The notes under the pieces were generated by a model. It was not told the DNA's origin. It did not search any database and was given only the letters and a program-made list of their open reading frames with translations. Positions 1-7,099 of a stretch of DNA of 21,760 nucleotides are shown in pieces. The translations under genes were made by a program, and so were the position numbers. Positions within the stretch are counted from its first letter, which is position 1. Every line of letters starts with the position of its first letter. The stretch comes from QALR01 sp964466625 (GTDB taxonomy: Bacteria; Bacillota; Clostridia; Oscillospirales; CAG-272). The DNA is taken from the NCBI GenBank assembly GCA_964466625.1, contig CAYXQF010000028.1:1-21760 (forward strand), given 5' to 3'.

Positions 1-9
1 GGTGTTGAT

Positions 10-29
10 GTGGCGTTAGCCACTTTTTT
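10..29 (+). terminator. Rho-independent terminator of a gene left of the window
   Basis: A 5-bp GC-rich stem (GTGGC / GCCAC) with loop GTTA is followed directly by six T residues. It lies just before the promoter of the first gene, so it probably ends a + strand gene outside the window. The stem is short, which limits confidence. Confidence 0.5.
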
Positions 30-30
30 A

Positions 31-59
31 TTGAAATTTTCTGTCGGACGTGTTATAAT
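31..59 (+). promoter_or_regulatory. SigA-type promoter of the PHP phosphatase gene
   Basis: The -35 box TTGAAA (31-36) and -10 box TATAAT (54-59) are separated by exactly 17 bp, with a TGT extended -10 element directly upstream. Predicted transcription starts near 66, about 35 nt before the start codon at 102. Confidence 0.8.
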
Positions 60-101
60 AAAGTAGTATTTTGATTTTTGAAAAAGGACGGATTTTTATA
101 G

Positions 102-887
102 ATGAAAGCAAATTTTCACACACATACCTATCGTTGTAAGCACGCGACGGGTGAGGATCGGGAATATGTAGAAAAAGCCATCGAAAGAGGCCTTGAAGTG
201 CTTGGCTTTTCCGACCATATTCCATATTGGTTTCCCGGCAGCTTTTATTCGGGACACCGCATGCGCCCTGAGGAAACAGAAAATTACGTGCGTTCGGTGT
301 TGGATCTGAAAAAAGAATATGAAAAGGATATCACGATCTATCTGGGTTTTGAAGCGGAATATTATGAAAAATTTTTTGATAAGACTTTGGATATGATACG
401 GGATTTTCCATATGATTATTTGATTCTCGGACAACATTTGCTCTATAATGAGGTCGATCATCCCCGTGGAATTTCTTTGGTGGGAACCAAGCAGACGGAT
501 CCGCAGTATCTCATTGAAAACGTAACGGAAACGATCGCTGCAATGGAAACCGGTAGATTTTTCTTTCTTGCACACCCCGATCTTGTGAATTTCGTCGGAG
601 ATCCCGCGGTGCATGAAAGGGAACTGCGCCGTGTTTTGGAGGCGGCGAACCGTCTTGGTGTACCTGTGGAACTGAATCTTCTTGGTATCCGCGAAAACAG
701 AAATTATCCTCATGATCTTTGCTGGAAGCTTGCAGGTGAGATAGGCAATGAGGTGATTATCGGCTGTGACGCACATCAGCCCGAAGCGGTTGCAAAGGGG
801 AGCGATCTTATGCGTGCAGAGGAGATCATCGCGCGTTATCATCTGAATAAAATTGAGCCGATGACACCTTTTTATAAAAATAAATAA
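102..887 (+). CDS. PHP-domain histidinol-phosphatase (HisJ/HisK type)
   Basis: This 261-aa cytosolic protein is a PHP-superfamily metal-dependent phosphatase of the histidinol-phosphatase HisJ/HisK group, which hydrolyses L-histidinol phosphate to L-histidinol in histidine synthesis. The metal ligands of the family are visible in order: H6-x-H8 and H14, D38-H39 in GFSDH, E84 in GFEAEY, H112 in GQH, H158 in AHPD, and D223-x-H225 in GCDAH. The length matches single-domain HisK proteins. The ATG at 102 has an AAGGACGG ribosome binding site about ten bases upstream and a promoter at 31-59. No other his genes are nearby, so it is a stand-alone transcript. Some PHP proteins of this group act on other phosphomonoesters, so the fold and hydrolase class are firm while the substrate is inferred. 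Confidence 0.85.
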   Translation: MKANFHTHTYRCKHATGEDREYVEKAIERGLEVLGFSDHIPYWFPGSFYSGHRMRPEETENYVRSVLDLKKEYEKDITIYLGFEAEYYEKFFDKTLDMIRDFPYDYLILGQHLLYNEVDHPRGISLVGTKQTDPQYLIENVTETIAAMETGRFFFLAHPDLVNFVGDPAVHERELRRVLEAANRLGVPVELNLLGIRENRNYPHDLCWKLAGEIGNEVIIGCDAHQPEAVAKGSDLMRAEEIIARYHLNKIEPMTPFYKNK

Positions 888-915
888 ATATTTTATGAAA
901 AAAACGGGAAAATTA

Positions 916-944
916 TTGACTTTATCTCAATTTCACGATAAAAT
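916..944 (+). promoter_or_regulatory. Strong promoter of fucO
   Basis: TTGACT (916-921) is followed after 17 bp by TAAAAT (939-944). Predicted transcription starts near 951, giving a leader of about 48 nt that begins almost at once with the hairpin at 959-976. Confidence 0.75.
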
Positions 945-958
945 AATATTGTAAAATA

Positions 959-976
959 ACGATTCTGAGGAATCGT
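959..976 (+). promoter_or_regulatory. 5' leader stem-loop of the fucO mRNA
   Basis: A perfect 7-bp inverted repeat (ACGATTC / GAATCGT) encloses a 4-nt loop TGAG. It begins about 8 nt after the predicted transcription start and ends just before the ribosome binding site (GGAGG at 985-989). There is no T-run, so it is not a terminator. Its place at the extreme 5' end fits an mRNA-stabilising hairpin. An operator for a dimeric regulator just downstream of the promoter is the alternative. Confidence 0.5.
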
Positions 977-998
977 AGAATAATGGAGGAAACTTCCC

Positions 999-2147
999 AT
1001 GTCCAATCGTTTTATTTTGAATGAAACTTCTTACCACGGCAAAGGCGCTATTGCGAATATCGTTCCCGAACTCACCACTCGCGGTCTTACAAAAGCATTC
1101 GTTTGCTCTGACCCCGACCTCGTTAAATTCGGCGTTACCGCAAAAGTAACCGCTTTGCTCGATGAAGCAGGCTTCCCCTATGAGCTCTACTCCAACATCA
1201 AACCCAACCCCACCATTGAAAACGTTCAGACCGGCGTTGCTGCATTCAAAGCTTCTGGTGCTGACAGCATCATCGCTATCGGCGGCGGTTCTTCTATGGA
1301 CACCGCAAAAGCAATCGGTATCATCATCATGAACCCCGAACACGAAGACGTTAGAAGCCTTGAAGGCGCTATCGTTACCAAGAACAAGACTGTTCCCACC
1401 ATCGCTGTTCCTACCACTGCAGGTACCGCTGCTGAAGTTACCATCAACTACGTTATCACTGACGTTGAAAAGAACCGTAAATTCGTTTGTGTTGACCCTC
1501 ACGACATTCCTGTTGTTGCTGTTATCGACCCTGACATGATGTCCACCATGCCCAAGGGTCTGACCGCTGCTACCGGTATGGACGCTCTTACTCACGCAAT
1601 CGAAGGTTACATCACCAAGGGCGCTTGGGAACTTTCCGACATGTTCCACATCAAAGCGATCGAAATCATCGCAAAGAGCCTCCGTGGCGCTGTTGCTAAC
1701 ACTCCCGAAGGCAGAGAAGGTATGGCTCTCGGTCAGTACGTTGCAGGTATGGGCTTCTCCAACGTAGGTCTTGGTATCGTTCACTCCATGGCTCACCCTC
1801 TCGGTGCTTTCTACGATACTCCTCACGGCGTTGCTAACGCAATCATTCTTCCTACCGTTATGGAATACAATGCTCCCGCAACCGGCGAAAAATACCGTGA
1901 CATCGCAAAAGCTATGGGCGTTGAAGGCGTTGACGCTATGACTCTCGAAGAAGCTCGCAAAGCTGCTATCGATGCAGTTAGACAGCTCTCCATCGACGTT
2001 GGTATTCCTACCGACCTCAAAGCAATCGTTAAGGAAGAAGACATTCCTTTCCTTGCTCAGTCTGCTTATGATGACGCTTGCCGTCCCGGCAACCCCAAAG
2101 ACACCAGCGTTGAAGAAATCGCTGCTCTTTACAAATCTCTCATCTAA
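999..2147 (+). CDS. fucO: Lactaldehyde reductase / iron-dependent alcohol dehydrogenase
   Basis: This 382-aa cytosolic protein belongs to the group III iron-dependent alcohol dehydrogenases. As far as I can recall the E. coli protein, it matches FucO almost end to end, including an NRFILNET-like start and the stretches VPTTAGTAAEVTINYVITD and GQYVAGMGFSNVGLG. FucO reduces L-lactaldehyde to 1,2-propanediol with NADH during anaerobic fucose or rhamnose fermentation. The nucleotide-binding motif GGGSSMDT lies at 95-102, and the iron ligands correspond to D195, H199, H262 and H276. The ATG has a GGAGG site nine bases upstream. Codon use is far more biased than in the flanking genes (almost only GAA, AAA, TTC, AAC, ATC, GTT), which suggests very high expression. 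It has its own promoter and terminator and no fuc or rha genes beside it, so in vivo it may also dispose of NADH through other aldehydes. Confidence 0.9.
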   Translation: MSNRFILNETSYHGKGAIANIVPELTTRGLTKAFVCSDPDLVKFGVTAKVTALLDEAGFPYELYSNIKPNPTIENVQTGVAAFKASGADSIIAIGGGSSMDTAKAIGIIIMNPEHEDVRSLEGAIVTKNKTVPTIAVPTTAGTAAEVTINYVITDVEKNRKFVCVDPHDIPVVAVIDPDMMSTMPKGLTAATGMDALTHAIEGYITKGAWELSDMFHIKAIEIIAKSLRGAVANTPEGREGMALGQYVAGMGFSNVGLGIVHSMAHPLGAFYDTPHGVANAIILPTVMEYNAPATGEKYRDIAKAMGVEGVDAMTLEEARKAAIDAVRQLSIDVGIPTDLKAIVKEEDIPFLAQSAYDDACRPGNPKDTSVEEIAALYKSLI

Positions 2148-2163
2148 TTTGATTTTGAGTATG

Positions 2164-2196
2164 AACGGTGCGTTCCTTTGAGACGCACCGTTTTTT
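2164..2196 (+). terminator. Strong terminator of fucO
   Basis: A perfect 10-bp stem (AACGGTGCGT / ACGCACCGTT) with a 9-nt loop is followed by a run of six T residues. It lies 17 bp after the fucO stop codon and 20 bp before the start of the next gene. Confidence 0.92.
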
Positions 2197-2216
2197 CTGT
2201 GAAAAGAGGAATTTTT

Positions 2217-3068
2217 ATGAAACCGGAAGTAAATGAAAAAAATATATTAAAGCGCACGATCTACGTCGGTGCAAAACAGCCTTTTCGTGCGTTGCACATC
2301 AGTGATACCCACTTGACACGATGTGATGCGCGTGACGATGAAAGAAAAAATCGTCTTGCCGTCAAGCGTGAACGTATCTTTCCGTATCAGGAACAGATGC
2401 TCGATTTCGTGTCAGCTTATGCGAAGAAAGAAAATATCCCGATCTTGCATACGGGAGATATCATAGATTTTGTTTCCGAAGCAAATCTTGACTATGTAAA
2501 AAAATTCACTGCGGAGAACGACGTATTCATGGCAGCAGGCAATCATGAGTTCAGTCTTTACGTCGGTGAAGCGTGGGAAGATGCAGAATACCGCAATAAG
2601 AGTCTTGCTCACGTTCAGGAGTCTTTTACCAATGACATTCGCTTTGCGAAAAGAGAGATCCATGGCGTGAATTTCGTTGCGATCGACAATTCCTATTACC
2701 TTTTTGAAAAGGAACAGCTTGATGCTTTGAAAAAGGTGGTAGAGGAAGGGAAGCCGATCGTGCTGATGCTCCATGATCCGCTGTATACTGAGCGTATTTT
2801 CCGATATCAAACGGAAGAAAAAGGTTCGGAGTGTGGCTATGTTGTCGGTGCGCCCGAGGAAAAAATGAAAGGTTATTCGGATCACCGTTACCGCCAGCAA
2901 AAAGCGGACGCTATCACGGAAGAAACGGTGGCTTATATAAAAAATGAACCGCTGATCAAAGCACTTCTCATCGGACACATGCACTATAATTTTGAAGATG
3001 CTGTTACCGACACCTTGACACAATATCTTATCGGTGTTGATACCATTGGCGAGGTTACATTTATTTAA
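2217..3068 (+). CDS. Calcineurin-like metallophosphoesterase
   Basis: This 283-aa protein is a cytosolic binuclear-metal phosphoesterase of the calcineurin-like superfamily. The conserved metal ligands appear in order: D30-x-H32 (SDTH), D81 (TGDIID), N109-H110 (GNHE), H186 (LHDP) and H254-x-H256 (GHMH). It has no signal peptide or membrane segment. The substrate (phosphomonoester, phosphodiester or cyclic nucleotide) cannot be read from the sequence. The ATG at 2217 follows a GAGGAA ribosome binding site. In-frame TTG codons further upstream lie inside the fucO terminator hairpin and are rejected. No promoter is visible between that terminator and the start, so transcription must come from readthrough or from inside fucO. 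Confidence 0.85.
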   Translation: MKPEVNEKNILKRTIYVGAKQPFRALHISDTHLTRCDARDDERKNRLAVKRERIFPYQEQMLDFVSAYAKKENIPILHTGDIIDFVSEANLDYVKKFTAENDVFMAAGNHEFSLYVGEAWEDAEYRNKSLAHVQESFTNDIRFAKREIHGVNFVAIDNSYYLFEKEQLDALKKVVEEGKPIVLMLHDPLYTERIFRYQTEEKGSECGYVVGAPEEKMKGYSDHRYRQQKADAITEETVAYIKNEPLIKALLIGHMHYNFEDAVTDTLTQYLIGVDTIGEVTFI

Positions 3069-3073
3069 CCGTT

Positions 3074-3085
3074 AGTCATATGACT
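3074..3085. promoter_or_regulatory. 12-bp palindrome upstream of the glpA-like promoter
   Basis: AGTCATATGACT is a perfect 12-bp palindrome ending 13 bp before the -35 box of the consensus promoter at 3099-3127. Its place suits an operator or activator site, but a single copy is weak evidence. Confidence 0.25.
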
Positions 3086-3098
3086 TGCGAAATTTTTA

Positions 3099-3127
3099 TT
3101 GACAAGCAATTTGAAGAATAGTATAAT
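3099..3127 (+). promoter_or_regulatory. Perfect consensus promoter of the glpA-like operon
   Basis: TTGACA (3099-3104), a 17-bp spacer and TATAAT (3122-3127) match the SigA consensus at all twelve positions. Predicted transcription starts near 3134, about 49 nt before the start codon at 3183, which has AAAGGAA as its ribosome binding site. Confidence 0.88.
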
Positions 3128-3182
3128 ATAATTATGGTATAAAAATTCACAAATATATTGGCGAAAGGAATGGTCATCACTT

Positions 3183-4616
3183 ATGATAAATACCAACTAT
3201 GACGCGGTCATTATCGGCGGCGGTGTGATTGGCTCTGCAATTGCAAGAGAACTTTCCCGCTACGAACTTTCCGTATGCCTCATCGAAAAAGAAGAGGACG
3301 TTTGCTCCGGTACTTCCAAGGCAAACAGTGCCATTGTTCACGCTGGTTATGACGCAAAACCCGGCTCCATGAAAGCAATGCTCAACGCAAAGGGCAACGC
3401 AATGATGGACGAGCTTTCCCGTGATCTTGAATTTGAATTCAAACGTAACGGCTCTCTCGTACTCTGCTTCGCAGACGAAGATATGCCGAAACTCGCAGAA
3501 CTCTATCAGAGAGGTCTCAAAAACGGCATCGACGTGAAGCTTATTTCCGGCGATGAAGCTCGCAAAATGGAACCCAACCTCACAGACGAAGTGGTTGCGG
3601 CCCTCTATGCTCCTACAGGCGGTATCGTATGTCCCTTCGGTCTTACCATCGCGCTTGCAGAAAATGCGGCAGACAATGGCGTGGAATTCGCTTTTGATAC
3701 TGCTGTTACCAATGTTAAAAAGAGTGAAAACGGTTACGTGATCGAAACCACAAACGGCACCGTGGAAGCAAAAACCGTTATCAATGCGGCTGGCGTATAT
3801 TCTGATACGATTCACAACATGGTCAGCGAAAAGAAGCTCCACATCACTCCCAGAAAAGGTGACTACTGTCTTCTCGATAAAGAAGCAGGCGAACATGTAT
3901 CCGCTACGATCTTCCAGCTTCCCGGCAAATACGGCAAGGGTATTCTCGTAACACCTACCGTTCATGGCAACCTTCTCATCGGTCCGACCGCCGTTGACGT
4001 GGAAGACAAAGAATACACCGCAACAACAGCAGAAGAACTTGCTGACGTTGCTAAAAAATCCGCAATCAGTGTAAAGAACGTTCCTTACCGTCTGACGATC
4101 ACTTCGTTCTCCGGTCTTCGCGCACATGAAGATGGCGATGATTTCGTTCTCGGCGAAGTAGAAGATGCTCCTTGCTTCTTTGATGCAGCAGGCATCGAAT
4201 CTCCCGGTCTGTCTTCTGCTCCTGCAATTGGTGTTTATATCGCTGAAATGGTGGCTGATAAGCTTTCAGCAAAGAAGAAAGAAAACTTCATCGCAAAGCG
4301 CAAAGGTTTTGTAAAGCTTGCTGAAAAATCTTTTGCTGAACGCGCAGAAAAGATCAAAGAAAATCCGCTTTACGGCGTGATCGTTTGCCGTTGCATGAAC
4401 GTCAGCGAAGGTGAAATCGTCGACGCGATCAACCGTACACTTGGCGCAAGATCTCTCGACGGTGTAAAACGCCGCGTGCATCAGGGCATGGGCCGTTGTC
4501 AGGCCGGCTTCTGCACGTCCAAAACGATGGAGATCCTTTCTCGCGAAACAGGTATCCCGATGGAACAAATCCGCAAGAACGGCAGCCATTCCGAAATGCT
4601 GTCGCACAAGATGTGA
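3183..4616 (+). CDS. glpA: GlpA-like FAD-dependent glycerol-3-phosphate dehydrogenase with BFD-like [2Fe-2S] domain
   Basis: This 477-aa FAD enzyme has a DAO-type oxidoreductase domain (about residues 6-370), with the dinucleotide motif GGGVIG at 12-17 and the FAD-contacting stretch GTSKANSAIVHAG from 43. The C-terminal bacterioferritin-associated-ferredoxin-like domain carries four Cys as C402-x-C404 and C439-x4-C444, suited to one [2Fe-2S] cluster. This architecture is that of anaerobic GlpA, which oxidises sn-glycerol 3-phosphate to dihydroxyacetone phosphate. Two genes follow in the same operon: an FAD/NAD oxidoreductase 11 bp on, then a DUF1667 protein. That trio is recurrent in Clostridia. 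No glycerol kinase or facilitator gene is present here, so glycerol uptake, if linked, is encoded elsewhere. Codon bias is strong, as in fucO. Related DAO proteins use other 2-hydroxy acids, so the substrate is inferred. Confidence 0.8.
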   Translation: MINTNYDAVIIGGGVIGSAIARELSRYELSVCLIEKEEDVCSGTSKANSAIVHAGYDAKPGSMKAMLNAKGNAMMDELSRDLEFEFKRNGSLVLCFADEDMPKLAELYQRGLKNGIDVKLISGDEARKMEPNLTDEVVAALYAPTGGIVCPFGLTIALAENAADNGVEFAFDTAVTNVKKSENGYVIETTNGTVEAKTVINAAGVYSDTIHNMVSEKKLHITPRKGDYCLLDKEAGEHVSATIFQLPGKYGKGILVTPTVHGNLLIGPTAVDVEDKEYTATTAEELADVAKKSAISVKNVPYRLTITSFSGLRAHEDGDDFVLGEVEDAPCFFDAAGIESPGLSSAPAIGVYIAEMVADKLSAKKKENFIAKRKGFVKLAEKSFAERAEKIKENPLYGVIVCRCMNVSEGEIVDAINRTLGARSLDGVKRRVHQGMGRCQAGFCTSKTMEILSRETGIPMEQIRKNGSHSEMLSHKM

Positions 4617-4627
4617 GGTGAAACGAT

Positions 4628-5893
4628 ATGAAACAACATGATATTGTCGTAATCGGTGGCGGCCCCGCAGGTCTTGCGGCGGCGATCTCCGCGAAAAAAG
4701 CAGGCGTTTCTGACATTTTGATCTTGGAACGTGATGCAACACTCGGTGGTATCCTCAATCAGTGTATCCACAATGGCTTCGGTCTTCACACTTTTAAGGA
4801 AGAATTGACCGGCCCTGAATATGCAGCTCGTTTTATTGCACAGGCACAGGAAATGGAGATCCCTTATAAGCTCGGCGCAATGGTTCTTTCCATCAGCCCT
4901 GAAAAAGTGATCACCTACATGAGCAAAGAAGAAGGTCTTGTGCAGATCAGCGCAAAGGCGATCATTCTTGCCATGGGTTGCCGTGAACGTCCGCGCGGTG
5001 CGCTCAATATTCCCGGTTTCCGTCCTGCAGGTATCTATTCCGCAGGTACTGCACAGCGTCTTATGAATATTGAAGGTTATAGCGTTGGTAAAGAAGTCGT
5101 TATCCTCGGTTCGGGTGATATCGGTCTTATTATGGCAAGACGTATGACCTTTGAAGGCGCAAAAGTGAAAGTTGTTGCAGAACTTATGCCTTATTCCGGC
5201 GGTCTGAAACGTAACATCGTACAGTGTCTTAACGACTATGATATTCCCCTGAAGCTCAGCCACACCGTTGTCGGTATCGACGGCAAAGAACACATCACCG
5301 GTGTTACCATTGCTAAGGTTGACGAAAACCGCAAACCCATTCCCGGCACAGAAGAACATTACTCTTGTGATACGCTCCTTCTTTCCTGCGGTCTTATCCC
5401 TGAAAATGAGCTTACTCGTGAGATCGGCGTGGAAATGAACCGCGTGACTTCCGGCCCGAACGTTGACGATAAATTGCAGACCGGTGTTCCCGGCGTATTT
5501 GCGTGCGGTAACGTGCTCCACGTTCATGACCTTGTTGACCACGTTTCTGCGGAAGCTGCGCTCGCTGGTGAAAATGCGGCACTTTACGTTCTCGCAGAAA
5601 CCGAAGCACCCGAGGCACATCTCGTTACGTTCAAGGCAGAAAATGGTGTTCGTTACACCGTTCCCCAGACCATTGATATCAACAATATGCGCGACACCGT
5701 GACCGTTCGTTTCCGTGTTGCGGATATCTATCATAACCGCTCCATTTGTGTTTACTATGACGGCGTAAAGGTTCAGAATCGTAAGAAACGCGTTCTCGCT
5801 CCCGGCGAAATGGAATCGGTAACACTCAAAAAATCCGGCTTTGCGGATTATCCGAACCTGAAAGAAATCACCATTTGTACGGAGGGAGAATAA
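4628..5893 (+). CDS. FAD/NAD(P)-dependent oxidoreductase, partner of the GlpA-like protein
   Basis: This 421-aa protein is a two-dinucleotide-binding flavoprotein of the Pyr_redox_2 family. The FAD motif GGGPAG lies at 10-15 with acidic E34 at the end of the second strand. The second Rossmann motif, GSGDIG, lies at 161-166, followed by ARR, which suits NAD(P)H. The stretch GCRERPRGALNIPG near 117 and the FACGN motif near 290 are typical of subunits paired with DAO-type dehydrogenases. It probably passes electrons from the GlpA-like subunit to NAD(P)+ or another carrier, replacing GlpB/GlpC. The C-terminal 80 residues (from about 340) form an extra beta-rich segment without cysteines. The ribosome binding site GAGGTG overlaps the upstream stop codon, indicating translational coupling. 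Confidence 0.8.
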   Translation: MKQHDIVVIGGGPAGLAAAISAKKAGVSDILILERDATLGGILNQCIHNGFGLHTFKEELTGPEYAARFIAQAQEMEIPYKLGAMVLSISPEKVITYMSKEEGLVQISAKAIILAMGCRERPRGALNIPGFRPAGIYSAGTAQRLMNIEGYSVGKEVVILGSGDIGLIMARRMTFEGAKVKVVAELMPYSGGLKRNIVQCLNDYDIPLKLSHTVVGIDGKEHITGVTIAKVDENRKPIPGTEEHYSCDTLLLSCGLIPENELTREIGVEMNRVTSGPNVDDKLQTGVPGVFACGNVLHVHDLVDHVSAEAALAGENAALYVLAETEAPEAHLVTFKAENGVRYTVPQTIDINNMRDTVTVRFRVADIYHNRSICVYYDGVKVQNRKKRVLAPGEMESVTLKKSGFADYPNLKEITICTEGE

Positions 5894-5894
5894 G

Positions 5895-6260
5895 ATGGAA
5901 ACAAAGAATCTTACTTGCATCGGCTGTCCGATGGGCTGTTCGCTCACCGTAACGATTGACGGTGAAAATATTACCGTGGCAGGCAACACCTGTCCTCATG
6001 GCGCAGATTACGCGAAAAAAGAAGTAACCAATCCTACTCGTGTTGTTACATCTACCGTTCGTGTGCTCGGCGCGGATATTGCGAGAGTTTCCGTAAAAAC
6101 GGCAAGCGATATTCCGAAAAATAAAATTTTCGATTGCATGAAAGAGATCAGCGCCGTCGAGGTGAACGCTCCCGTTGCAATTGGGGACGTTATTATCAAA
6201 GATTGTGCAGGTACAGGCGTGGACGTGGTTGCGACCAAAAATGTTCCGTCGGCAGGTTGA
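5895..6260 (+). CDS. DUF1667 protein with four-cysteine motif
   Basis: This 121-aa soluble protein belongs to the DUF1667 family. It follows the FAD oxidoreductase by a single base and has its GGAGGGAG ribosome binding site inside that gene, so the three genes are tightly coupled. The N-terminus carries C8-x2-C11-x3-C15 and C33, a spacing like the N-terminal [4Fe-4S] site of molybdopterin oxidoreductases and the NuoG family. An electron-transfer small subunit is therefore the best inference. In this operon type it occupies the place of the iron-sulfur GlpC. Its biochemical role is not established to my knowledge. Confidence 0.85.
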   Translation: METKNLTCIGCPMGCSLTVTIDGENITVAGNTCPHGADYAKKEVTNPTRVVTSTVRVLGADIARVSVKTASDIPKNKIFDCMKEISAVEVNAPVAIGDVIIKDCAGTGVDVVATKNVPSAG

Positions 6261-6297
6261 TCGTAAATTATTTGATTTGCGATCCCTGTGAAAGAAG

Positions 6298-6336
6298 TTT
6301 CGGCACTGATGTTTCGGTGCCGAAATTTCCATTTTT
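6298..6336 (+). terminator. Terminator of the glpA-like operon
   Basis: A perfect 9-bp stem (TTTCGGCAC / GTGCCGAAA) with a 10-nt loop is followed by an imperfect T-tract (TTTCCATTTTT). It lies 37 bp after the DUF1667 stop codon and separates that operon from the MgtC gene. Confidence 0.72.
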
Positions 6337-6362
6337 ATCAGATTTTTGAAGGGGGACAAATC

Positions 6363-7070
6363 ATGTTTATCATCAATGCTTGGAATTGGCTGATGGATTC
6401 AGCCGCAGAGTTCGATCTTCTCGGTGTTACGATACGTCTTTTTTGTGCGCTGATTGTTGGTCTTGTCATCGGTATCGACCGTGAACGCAAGCGCCGCGTA
6501 GCAGGTATCAAAACGCATATCCTTGTTTGCCTCGGCTCCGCGCTCGTTATGATCACGAGCCATTATATGATGACGCATTTTGGCGACGTAGCAGATCCCG
6601 CGCGTATGGGTGCGCAGGTCATCAGCGGCGTCGGCTTTCTCGGCGTTGGCACGATCATTGTCACAGGACGCAATCAAGTGCGCGGGCTTACCACGGCGGC
6701 GAGCCTTTGGGTTTGCGCTTGCGTGGGACTGGCGGCGGGCATTGGCTTTATCGAAGGCGTGATCCTTGCGCTTATTTTCCTTGTTTTCACGCTGAAGGTG
6801 CTTGGCAAGCTGGACTCTATCGTGCAAAAACGCTCAAGAGATATCGACTTTTATATTGAATTTAAAGATAACAAGGGACTTACCCAATTTGTTGAAAAAA
6901 TGAAAGAAAGCGGTAATCGCGTCGTTCGTATGCAGATCGGCAAATGCGATGATGAAGAAGGTTCACCTAATGCGCTTGTCAGCATTCGTATGAAGGAACG
7001 CGAAAAATTTGCAGATCTTTTTAATGATCTGCGCCGCCAGAAATATATAAAATTTGTAGAGGAACTTTAA
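6363..7070 (+). CDS. MgtC/SapB family inner-membrane protein
   Basis: This 235-aa membrane protein belongs to the MgtC/SapB family. The family signatures are the GIDRERKRRVAGIKTH loop at 37-52, then QVISGVGFLGVG at 85-96 and GLTTAASLWV at 108-117. Hydrophobic helices lie at roughly 20-38, 52-70, 85-101 and 110-148. A soluble C-terminal domain of about 75 residues (from 158) resembles the ACT-like tail of MgtC. MgtC proteins are linked to low-Mg2+ adaptation and F-type ATPase modulation in pathogens, but in commensals the role is unclear. The ATG at 6363 is chosen for its AAGGGGG site seven bases upstream. An earlier in-frame ATG at 6288 would place the leader terminator inside the gene. Only 29 bp separate it from proB, so the two are probably cotranscribed. 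Confidence 0.85.
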   Translation: MFIINAWNWLMDSAAEFDLLGVTIRLFCALIVGLVIGIDRERKRRVAGIKTHILVCLGSALVMITSHYMMTHFGDVADPARMGAQVISGVGFLGVGTIIVTGRNQVRGLTTAASLWVCACVGLAAGIGFIEGVILALIFLVFTLKVLGKLDSIVQKRSRDIDFYIEFKDNKGLTQFVEKMKESGNRVVRMQIGKCDDEEGSPNALVSIRMKEREKFADLFNDLRRQKYIKFVEEL

Positions 7071-7099
7071 GTGTTTCTTCGGAAGGAAGAATTTTTGCT

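Noticed and set aside
933..1826. Long open frame antisense to fucO (297 codons)
   Set aside because: It is a by-product of the extreme codon bias of fucO. It lies entirely opposite a confident gene, has low-complexity composition rich in Ser, Asn, Asp, Gly and Val, and has no ribosome binding site.
999..2147. Horizontal transfer of fucO because its codon use differs from the neighbours
   Set aside because: The direction of the bias (few, probably optimal codons) fits high expression. The glpA-like gene shows a milder form of the same pattern.
4499..5989. Long open frame (496 codons) antisense to the GlpA/FAD-oxidoreductase genes
   Set aside because: The opposite strand encodes clear enzyme motifs. 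The antisense product shows no domains and spans two genes, as expected for a shadow frame.
6134..6349. Small open frame across the DUF1667 end and the terminator
   Set aside because: It runs through the terminator hairpin at 6298-6336, has Arg-rich shadow composition, and overlaps a better-supported gene.
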